Positions 26,231-32,575 of a stretch of 64,000 nucleotides of DNA are shown here, piece by piece (positions within the stretch are counted from its first letter, which is position 1; the number at the start of each line of letters is the position of its first letter). The translations under genes and the position numbers were made by a program. Origin of the DNA: Atopostipes sp964624875. Lineage in GTDB: Bacteria; Bacillota; Bacilli; Lactobacillales; Carnobacteriaceae_A. The notes under the pieces were generated by a model, which ran no database searches, was not told the origin of the DNA, and was given only the letters and a program-made list of their open reading frames with translations. The stretch spans positions 1 to 64,000 of the forward strand of contig CAZUZA010000002.1 in the NCBI GenBank assembly GCA_964624875.1. Direction: 5' to 3'.

Positions 26231-27934
26231 TTAATGTGCGTTCGTTTTCAATTCTCTAATAATATTTTTATCTGGTGTAACAAAGACAGTATTTTGATTT
26301 TCATAGATTACATAACCTGGTTTAGCACCATTTGGTTTATTTACATGTTTAATTTGAGTGTAATCTACTGGGACAGAAGAGGACATACGGTATTTGCTGT
26401 TATATGCCGCTAAGATTGCTGCTTCTTCTATTGTTTGGTCACTTGGGTTGTCGTTACGAATAACGACGTGAGAGCCCGGAATATCCTTCGTATGGAGCCA
26501 CCAATCGGTTTTATTTGCTGTGCGCATGGTCAACTCATCGTTTTGTTTATTGTTTTTACCAACATAAATGACATCCCCGTCAGTAGAAACATACTTCTCA
26601 GGTTTAGACACATTTTTCTTTTTCTTCACATTCCGTCTTTGTTTCTTTAAATACCCTTGTTCACGCAACTCATCTCGGATATCTTCAATATCTTGGCTGG
26701 ATGCGATTTCTAATTGTGCAAGTAAGGAATCTAAATATTCAGTCTCTTGCTTTGTTAATGGAATTTGTTCTTCGAGATGTTGCTTTCTATTTTTCATCTT
26801 CTGGTAACGATTAAAATACCATTGAGCATTCTGAGCAGGGGACTTCTGTGGGTCTAATTCAATATGAATGAGTGAACTATCATCATAGAAGTTCTCTAAC
26901 TCAACTTCTTTCATCCCGTGTTCCACTGTGTGCAGATAGGCTGTTAGTACTTCGCCTTTAATACGTAAGTTTTCAGCATCATCCGTCGCTTTATATTCAT
27001 CATATAGTTTCCTTAATTTATTCTCATTCTTTTTAAGTTCATTTTTAAGGAGTTGCGATAAATCGTTTGATTGCTGATTGACTCGATCCCGTTCGGCTTT
27101 ATTTTCATAATATTCGTCTAACAAGTCACCTAGAGTAGGGAAGTGAGCCTTCTCGCCTTCTGTTGTATCATAATCCAATGCCGTAAAGTAAGCATGCTGT
27201 TTGTTTTCTGTTAACGTAGGCTGGATTTTATTAGCTGCATATATACCTATGAAATCCTTAAAGACGGTTGTAGGAGAAGAGTCCTCCTCATTCTCAATTC
27301 TATATAAAAGTTCTTTAGCAGAATCTCGACCAAATCCTTGAAATGTGGATTGAATATTTGATATTCTCTCTTTTAAAGATTCACCTTGAATGACAACTTC
27401 TTCATTGTATGAAAAAGGATTCACTGAATCTTGCGCAGGGGCAGGTCTGTATTCTGCACCTGGTAACAATGTACGGTAAGAGTTTAAACTCGGTGGAACA
27501 TGTTTAACGGCTTCATATAATTTGTTTTCTGTTTTATTCACTAATAGGATATTACTGTGACGCCCCATTATTTCAACTATTAAATGGTAATGTTGTTCGT
27601 CACCTAATTCATCTCGACCAGTTAAAGTAAATTCAATAATTCGGTCATTTTCAACTTGTTGGATATCAACCACAATGGAGCTCTCAATATATTTTCTTAA
27701 CACCATACAAAACTGAGGAGCTTGCTGTGGGTTTTCATAACTCATATTTGTCAACTGCACTCTTGCATACTGAGAATGTGCAGACAATAGTAAGTGATAG
27801 TTTTTCCTGTTTGCTCTTATTCTTAGTATAATTTCATTTGAAAAGGGCTGGTGGATTTTTGAAATGCGTCCACCTAAGATCGTTTCTCGTAGTTCTTCAA
27901 CAATTGCGTGTGTAAATAATCCATCATAAGACAT
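26231..27934 (-). CDS. rqcH: Ribosome-associated quality control protein RqcH (NFACT family)
   Basis: RqcH binds stalled 50S subunits with peptidyl-tRNA and recruits tRNA-Ala to add C-terminal alanine tails that mark the chain for degradation; older annotation calls the family fibronectin-binding protein FbpA. The NFACT-N domain (MSYDGLFTHAIVEELRETIL, GGRISKIHQP) is followed by helix-hairpin-helix and coiled-coil parts (about residues 270-430). The NFACT-R domain follows (YVGKNNKQNDELTMR, DWWLHTKDIPGSHVVI). The ATG at 27934 gives the conserved N-terminus and is eight bases after AAGG; a GTG at 27943 is too close to it. Confidence 0.94.
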   Translation of the reverse strand: MSYDGLFTHAIVEELRETILGGRISKIHQPFSNEIILRIRANRKNYHLLLSAHSQYARVQLTNMSYENPQQAPQFCMVLRKYIESSIVVDIQQVENDRIIEFTLTGRDELGDEQHYHLIVEIMGRHSNILLVNKTENKLYEAVKHVPPSLNSYRTLLPGAEYRPAPAQDSVNPFSYNEEVVIQGESLKERISNIQSTFQGFGRDSAKELLYRIENEEDSSPTTVFKDFIGIYAANKIQPTLTENKQHAYFTALDYDTTEGEKAHFPTLGDLLDEYYENKAERDRVNQQSNDLSQLLKNELKKNENKLRKLYDEYKATDDAENLRIKGEVLTAYLHTVEHGMKEVELENFYDDSSLIHIELDPQKSPAQNAQWYFNRYQKMKNRKQHLEEQIPLTKQETEYLDSLLAQLEIASSQDIEDIRDELREQGYLKKQRRNVKKKKNVSKPEKYVSTDGDVIYVGKNNKQNDELTMRTANKTDWWLHTKDIPGSHVVIRNDNPSDQTIEEAAILAAYNSKYRMSSSVPVDYTQIKHVNKPNGAKPGYVIYENQNTVFVTPDKNIIRELKTNAH

Positions 27935-27967
27935 TATAATCACCTTCTGTTTACGTTTCGTTCTCTT

Positions 27968-27976
27968 AGTATAACA
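27968..27976 (-). promoter_or_regulatory. Extended -10 promoter of rqcH
   Basis: TGTTATACT on the minus strand (27976 to 27968) is an extended -10 element. It sits about 35 bases before the rqcH start; the -35 region is weak. Confidence 0.5.
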
Positions 27977-28103
27977 TTATAGGTAAAAATATTCATACAT
28001 TCTATATTAGCTATCCTTTAGATTGTTAACCTTTGTTACACAAAGATTAAAACGTCATAATAGAACCTCTAGAAATTTACTTGTAAAAACAAATATGGTA
28101 AAG

Positions 28104-28133
28104 TTGACTTATACAAATAGATAGTTTTATCTA
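28104..28133 (+). promoter_or_regulatory. Promoter with palindromic operator of the MarR gene
   Basis: TTGACT at 28104-28109 is followed after 17 bases by TTATCT (28127-28132). A perfect palindrome, TAGATA-GTTT-TATCTA (28118-28133), covers the -10. Its size and position suit a MarR dimer repressing its own gene. Confidence 0.5.
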
Positions 28134-28157
28134 CAAACTAAGTTGGAGGAAATAACT

Positions 28158-28589
28158 ATGACTAGAAAAGTGGACATAAAAGACATGTTAAAAAATATGT
28201 CTGATTTCAATACACAGTATTTACACATTAAAAAGAATATATTATCAAAGCAAAATATTAATGCATCGACTGTAAACCTTGTTTCAATTATTGGCGATGA
28301 GACGATGACATTAAAAGAGATTACTGAAATAAGCGAATTAGATAAATCAACCGTATCTAGACAGATTAATGTATTAGTAAAAGAAAAATTAGTTACTAGA
28401 AATGTTGGAGAAGATAAACGTTTTTCGTATTTTGAACTGACAGATGAGGCAAAAGTAGTCTACCAGCAATACATAACTGACTTTGTTGAATATGTAGATC
28501 AAGCTTTAAAAGGTTGGTCAGAAGAAGAAAAACAAATGTTTTTAGTTTTAATTGGCCGTGCAAATTATAGCTTTTCAAACAATAATTAA
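28158..28589 (+). CDS. MarR-family transcriptional regulator
   Basis: A 143-residue winged-helix repressor. The recognition helix region is LKEITEISELDKSTVSRQIN and the wing is VTRNVGEDKRFSYFELTDEA. Helical dimerisation segments flank it. The start at 28158 follows GGAGGAA; the TTG at 28143 lies upstream of that site. It heads the plus-strand run MarR-YrrS-GTPase-PerR-lipid kinase and probably represses its own promoter through the palindrome at 28118. The ligand and other targets are unknown. Confidence 0.88.
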   Translation: MTRKVDIKDMLKNMSDFNTQYLHIKKNILSKQNINASTVNLVSIIGDETMTLKEITEISELDKSTVSRQINVLVKEKLVTRNVGEDKRFSYFELTDEAKVVYQQYITDFVEYVDQALKGWSEEEKQMFLVLIGRANYSFSNNN

Positions 28590-28605
28590 CCTATGAGGTG
28601 TAAAG

Positions 28606-29292
28606 ATGGATCCTAAAAATTCTAGACAGGCAAGAAAAAGACAAGAACAACAAGGAAATGAACCTATTCAAAATACCAGTGTGAATAAGAACTACTATAT
28701 TATCATTGGAATTTTAGTAGTCATTTTAGGACTCTTGATTTTCTATATATTTAATCGAGATGATAAAAATGATAATCTTAGCACAGATGATCAGACAGAG
28801 TTAGCCGACGAAAATAATGGCGTAGAAGAACCTGTTGGAGAAACTGATTCTAATGATTCTACCGACTCAACAGAGACTTCTGAGACAGACTTACCAGAAG
28901 AGAATGATGTTGCAGATTCTGAAGAGGGTACTGAGGAAACTACGGAGGATGAAGCTGAAGATTCCGTCGATACTGGAAATGAATCAGCTATAGATGTTGG
29001 AGAGTCTGTAGAGTTAGAAGAAAATGCCGTACATGATCCAAATCACTCCATTAATTTCAATGAGGGCTCTGCCGATCGTTTAGCGATTAATAATGAAGTT
29101 ATGGCCGTTACTGGATTAGGGACAGATTTAATCGAGTGGTGGATTGGTGGAGATGGGGCAGGTCGTGTGGTAGCAACGGTGTCAAATCCAAGTGCATCTG
29201 AGGTTTATGAAGTATATTTACAATACGGAAATGGCGAATGGCACGCGACAAGTATGAGACGTCTATCTGAGATACCAACCGATTTTGAATAA
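28606..29292 (+). CDS. yrrS: YrrS-like DUF1510 membrane protein
   Basis: A 228-residue protein with a basic cytoplasmic N-terminus and one membrane helix (about residues 28-47). A long acidic, Ser/Thr/Glu-rich low-complexity linker (about 50-145) and a C-terminal DUF1510 domain (IEWWIGGDGAGRVVATVSNP, EVYLQYGNGEWHATSMR) follow. B. subtilis YrrS has this layout and is encoded next to a penicillin-binding protein (pbpI), which suggests a cell-surface role; that is inference. It starts 17 bases after the MarR gene. Confidence 0.75.
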   Translation: MDPKNSRQARKRQEQQGNEPIQNTSVNKNYYIIIGILVVILGLLIFYIFNRDDKNDNLSTDDQTELADENNGVEEPVGETDSNDSTDSTETSETDLPEENDVADSEEGTEETTEDEAEDSVDTGNESAIDVGESVELEENAVHDPNHSINFNEGSADRLAINNEVMAVTGLGTDLIEWWIGGDGAGRVVATVSNPSASEVYEVYLQYGNGEWHATSMRRLSEIPTDFE

Positions 29293-29323
29293 GTCGTTTT
29301 AAGCAATAGTTAGGAGCATGTTT

Positions 29324-30550
29324 GTGAAAAATATTGATAAGCATTTTGACGTTGCACAAGAAATACTTGACGTAACAGAAAAAGAGTTAAAAAATCTAAC
29401 TCCCGTAAACATACTCATTGTTGGGAAAAGTGGAGTTGGGAAAAGTACATTAATAAATAGTGTTTTTAGAGAACGAATAGCTGATACAGGCATAGGTAAG
29501 CCTGTGACAAAACATTTGCAAAAAATAAATCGAAGTGATGTTCCGATTACTTTATATGATACAAGAGGTTTAGAGTTAGATCCTAAGGTGCAGAAACAAG
29601 TTCAAAATGAAATTTATTCTGTTATTGATGACAATAAAGCTACAAATGATGCGATTCATGTTGCATATTATTGTATACAAGCTACCTCTTCACGAATAGA
29701 AGAATCTGAAATACAAATGATTGAAGCAATCTCGAAAAAGATACCGGTTATTTTAGTATTAACACAATCAATCGGAGAGCAAGCAAAAGACTTTCATACG
29801 TATCTTGAAGAACAAAACTTACCGGTTGCAGCAGTACATAGCGTACTTGCTCAACCATATGTTATTTCTGATGATTACACGCTACAAGCTTTTGGCTTAA
29901 AAGAACTAATTGAAAGAACGTTTAATTTGATACCAGAGGATGTAAGAAAAGCTTTTAATAACGCCCAGCAAGTAGATATCGATCGAAAAGTAGAGAGTGC
30001 GAAAAACTGGGCTAGAAGATATATCTTAACGACATTTGGAATTGGTTTCATACCTATTCCATTCTCAGACGCCTCTTTGTTGGTTCCCATGCAAGTTGCT
30101 TTATTAGGTCATATTACGGTTATATTTGGCGTCTCCATCGATAAAGCTACGATACTTAGTATTGTGGCAGCTGTAGGTGGAACGGGAACGGCAACTTTTA
30201 TTGGGCGCTCAATGGTTTCGAATGCGATTAAATTTATACCTGGTGTAGGAACGGTAGTAGGTGGATTAATTAGTGGAACAACAGCGTCCATCGTTACAAG
30301 AGCCCTTGCTTATAGTTACATTCAAGTATTAAAAGTCATTGCAACAAATGAACTTCATGGCGTTGAAACTTCAACGGATAAAATAGTTGATTTAATGCAA
30401 GCGCAATTTAAAAAATACATTAAGAGTAGTAAAAATGACTTAAAAGAAAGTTCGACAGAACTTGAAATAACTAAAGATTCCGCTATGACAAAAGTGATGA
30501 TCGCTAAAAGAACGGTAGAGAAATTTTTAAATAATTTTTCACAAAAATAA
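29324..30550 (+). CDS. Dynamin/Era-like GTPase with DUF697 membrane domain
   Basis: The N-terminal half is a TRAFAC-type GTPase with the P-loop GKSGVGKST (about residues 35-43), G3 as DTRG, and a poor G4 (VLTQS in place of NKxD). The C-terminal half is a DUF697 domain with hydrophobic, glycine-rich segments (FIPIPFSDASLLVPMQVALL, SIVAAVGGTGTATFIG, KFIPGVGTVVGGLISG), likely membrane-associated. Members of this class occur in bacteria with unknown roles. AGGAG at 29312 is one base before an ATG (29318) but seven before the GTG at 29324, so GTG is preferred (408 aa). Confidence 0.8.
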   Translation: MKNIDKHFDVAQEILDVTEKELKNLTPVNILIVGKSGVGKSTLINSVFRERIADTGIGKPVTKHLQKINRSDVPITLYDTRGLELDPKVQKQVQNEIYSVIDDNKATNDAIHVAYYCIQATSSRIEESEIQMIEAISKKIPVILVLTQSIGEQAKDFHTYLEEQNLPVAAVHSVLAQPYVISDDYTLQAFGLKELIERTFNLIPEDVRKAFNNAQQVDIDRKVESAKNWARRYILTTFGIGFIPIPFSDASLLVPMQVALLGHITVIFGVSIDKATILSIVAAVGGTGTATFIGRSMVSNAIKFIPGVGTVVGGLISGTTASIVTRALAYSYIQVLKVIATNELHGVETSTDKIVDLMQAQFKKYIKSSKNDLKESSTELEITKDSAMTKVMIAKRTVEKFLNNFSQK

Positions 30551-30566
30551 TCAAGAAGGTGAGAAA

Positions 30567-30989
30567 ATGGCTAAAAACATTGACGCTTTTATAAAAAAGT
30601 TAAGAAAGAAAAATATTCGAATGACAACGCAGAGGTTAGCCATTTTAGAAGTTTTGGCTATAGAAAGCAATCATCCTACAGCGTATGAAATATATGACGC
30701 TGTAAAAGCTGATTTTCCAAATATGAGCATTGCAACAATTTATAATAACTTGAATTTCTTTAAGGAGGCTGGAATACTCATAGAAATGCCTTTTGAGGAA
30801 GGTTCTAGTCGGTTCGATTTAACGGAGACAAGGCACTATCATGCTATTTGTAGTCTTTGTGGAAAAATTGTTGACTTTGATTATCCAGAACTAAAAGGGA
30901 TTAATAATTATGTAGATAAAGAGGCTAATTTTAAAGTAGATGATTATACATTAAGTGTTACTGGTCAATGTAGTGAATGCGTCCTTTAA
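30567..30989 (+). CDS. perR: Peroxide-responsive repressor PerR (Fur family)
   Basis: PerR represses oxidative stress genes with Fe or Mn bound and is inactivated when H2O2 oxidises its ligand histidines. The protein keeps every key position of B. subtilis PerR shifted by one: His36, Asp84, His90, His92 and Asp103 for the regulatory metal, and Cys95, Cys98, Cys135 and Cys138 for structural zinc. This separates it from Fur and Zur. No obvious PerR box is seen in the short upstream gap, so it is probably transcribed with the GTPase gene. Confidence 0.9.
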   Translation: MAKNIDAFIKKLRKKNIRMTTQRLAILEVLAIESNHPTAYEIYDAVKADFPNMSIATIYNNLNFFKEAGILIEMPFEEGSSRFDLTETRHYHAICSLCGKIVDFDYPELKGINNYVDKEANFKVDDYTLSVTGQCSECVL

Positions 30990-30999
30990 ATGGGGTAGA

Positions 31000-31923
31000 G
31001 TGAATGATGGAAAAATATTAATTATTTGTAATCCAAGTTCGGGTCAAAAAGACAGTGAAGAAATAGGACGGAAACTTAAACAAGTTTTTGCAGAACAAAA
31101 TGTCTCAAGTACTTTATATCTGACTTCTAAAAATGAGGATTATCGCACATTAGTTACGAACTATTTAGAGAAAGGATTTTTAACGGTTGTTATTTTAGGT
31201 GGAGATGGAACGATATCTGAATTTGTAAATCAAATCTCAGAATTAAAGAAGAGGCCAAAAATTATCTTACTGCCTTTAGGAACAGTCAATAATTTTGCAC
31301 GATCGTTAGGGACAGAGTTAAATTTAAATCGCTTAGTTGAAAAGATTCGGAAGAAGCAATTGATTGAGAAACAGGTCGATATTGGTGTTATTGGAGACCA
31401 TTACTTTATTAGTTCGGTATCGGTTGGTTCTATACCTGAGATTTCGTGGCAAGCAGACGATGATGTAAAAGAAGCTTTTGGGCCTTTTGGTTATATCCTT
31501 GAAGGATTGAATGTCCTTGCGAACCAAGAAACCTTTAAGATGACATTACGATTAGATGGAAAGGGTATTGAGCTGGATGACGTTGTATTAATGATTGTTG
31601 CCCTTTCGAATAGTGTCTTTGGTATACCTACGTTCTTTAAAAATGCAACTTATAATAATGGAAAACTCCAACTATTTATCTTGAAAGATGATTCTGTTAT
31701 CCGTAACATGGCTTCTTTTGCACAGGCAATACTTAATGATGAATCAAAGAATAGGCAGAAACTATTTGAGGAAAATGGTGTTTTCACAACTTCCTTCAAA
31801 AAAGGTGAATTTGCATCAGAAGTAAAAATGAATTTGGCCGTCGATGGTGAAAAAGGTCAGAAATTTCCTGTTCAACTTTCTGTACTACAACAACATCTAA
31901 CCTTTTTGGTTCCTGAATCATAA
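31000..31923 (+). CDS. Diacylglycerol/lipid kinase family protein (YegS/DagK-like)
   Basis: An ATP-dependent lipid kinase of the DAGK catalytic domain superfamily. Motifs are ICNPSSGQKD, GGDGTISEFVNQ and LPLGTVNNFARSLG; the last has Asn where most members have Asp (GTxNDFAR). Hydrophobic strand segments such as VVLMIVALSNSVFGIPTFF and a C-terminal VDGE element follow. The frame is open from 30955, inside perR, but the GTG at 31000 follows GGGG and gives 307 residues, the normal size. Substrate is uncertain: diacylglycerol or another lipid. Confidence 0.85.
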   Translation: MNDGKILIICNPSSGQKDSEEIGRKLKQVFAEQNVSSTLYLTSKNEDYRTLVTNYLEKGFLTVVILGGDGTISEFVNQISELKKRPKIILLPLGTVNNFARSLGTELNLNRLVEKIRKKQLIEKQVDIGVIGDHYFISSVSVGSIPEISWQADDDVKEAFGPFGYILEGLNVLANQETFKMTLRLDGKGIELDDVVLMIVALSNSVFGIPTFFKNATYNNGKLQLFILKDDSVIRNMASFAQAILNDESKNRQKLFEENGVFTTSFKKGEFASEVKMNLAVDGEKGQKFPVQLSVLQQHLTFLVPES

Positions 31924-31933
31924 ATAAAAAAAT

Positions 31934-31974
31934 AAGGCTCATTGATTTGCATTAAGCAGTCAATGAGCCTTTGT
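31934..31974. terminator. Terminator after the lipid kinase gene, usable from both strands
   Basis: A 12-bp stem (31934-31945 with 31960-31971) ends in TTTGTT on the plus strand. On the minus strand it is followed by a T-rich run, so it may also stop transcription from the tRNA-Ser gene. Confidence 0.75.
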
Positions 31975-31981
31975 TATATTC

Positions 31982-32027
31982 TATAATGATAAGTAACGAA
32001 GGGTTGGAAACGCAACTTATCATTATA
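31982..32027. repeat. Perfect 13-bp inverted repeat downstream of tRNA-Ser
   Basis: TATAATGATAAGT at 31982-31994 is exactly complementary to 32015-32027, with a 20-base loop. It begins 8 bases beyond the tRNA 3' end. It may be a processing hairpin, a second terminator or an arm of a former attachment site; nothing decides between these. Confidence 0.6.
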
Positions 32028-32034
32028 AGATATA

Positions 32035-32122
32035 CGGAAAATGGGGGATTTGAACCCCCGAAACGATATAATCGTTTACACGATTTCCAATCGTGCTCCT
32101 TCAGCCACTCGGACAATTTTCC
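32035..32122 (-). tRNA. tRNA-Ser (anticodon GGA)
   Basis: The 88-nt minus-strand gene folds as a class II tRNA: acceptor GGAAAAT/ATTTTCC, D arm, anticodon stem CACGA/TCGTG with loop TTGGAAA (anticodon GGA, reading UCC and UCU). It has a long variable arm typical of tRNA-Ser, T arm GGGGG-TTCAAAT-CCCCC and discriminator G. CCA is not encoded, so the Cca protein encoded at 18285 must add it. Confidence 0.95.
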
Positions 32123-32229
32123 ATTATTTTAACAACTCTGTTATATTAACATGGTGCATTATTTTTGTCAATTTCGGAAGAAAAAGACTTCGGTTTAGTT
32201 TGTTTTAACTAACTTTTTAATAATATTTA

Positions 32230-32238
32230 TGCTATATT
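32230..32238 (+). promoter_or_regulatory. Extended -10 promoter of the small membrane protein gene
   Basis: TGCTATATT at 32230-32238 lies 35 bases before the start at 32273; the -35 region is weak (TAACTT). Confidence 0.5.
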
Positions 32239-32272
32239 TTATAGACAAACCTTTATAATGAGGAGATTTAAT

Positions 32273-32518
32273 ATGAACAGAAGTACAAAGTTTTTTATAG
32301 GAATAGGTATTGCATTGATCGTCTTAGGTATATTATTAGTACCTTATGATGAGTTTATTGGCGCAATTGGCATTCTTTTTGGTAGTTACAATTTAATAAA
32401 AGGTATCCGATTAGCTAAAGGGATTAAACCATTCCTTTTAAGAAAGCAAGAAGAAAAGTATAAACAGGACGATGATGAATTAAGAGGGCAACTTAAAGAT
32501 AAGAATAACGATAAATAA
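32273..32518 (+). CDS. Small two-helix membrane protein, function unknown
   Basis: I do not recognise a named family. The 81-residue protein has two hydrophobic stretches (about residues 6-24 and 28-46, the second with GAIGILFGSYNLIKGIRLAKG) and a charged C-terminal tail of about 30 residues rich in Lys, Asp and Glu. The ATG at 32273 follows GAGGAG; an ATG at 32258 lies in front of that site. It has its own promoter and shares a bidirectional terminator with ponA. Confidence 0.7.
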   Translation: MNRSTKFFIGIGIALIVLGILLVPYDEFIGAIGILFGSYNLIKGIRLAKGIKPFLLRKQEEKYKQDDDELRGQLKDKNNDK

Positions 32519-32522
32519 AAAC

Positions 32523-32570
32523 AAAAAAACTTGGGGAAATGCATAGCGATATGCACCCTCAAGTTTTTTT
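32523..32570. terminator. Bidirectional terminator between the small membrane gene and ponA
   Basis: An 11-bp outer stem (32523-32533 with 32560-32570) with A7 and T7 flanks and an inner TGCAT/ATGCA pairing. Confidence 0.88.
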
Positions 32571-32575
32571 CGTTA

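Noticed and set aside
26222..26807. Plus-strand ORFs antisense to rqcH
   Set aside because: They are shadows of the rqcH reading frame, rich in Phe and Ile, without ribosome binding sites.
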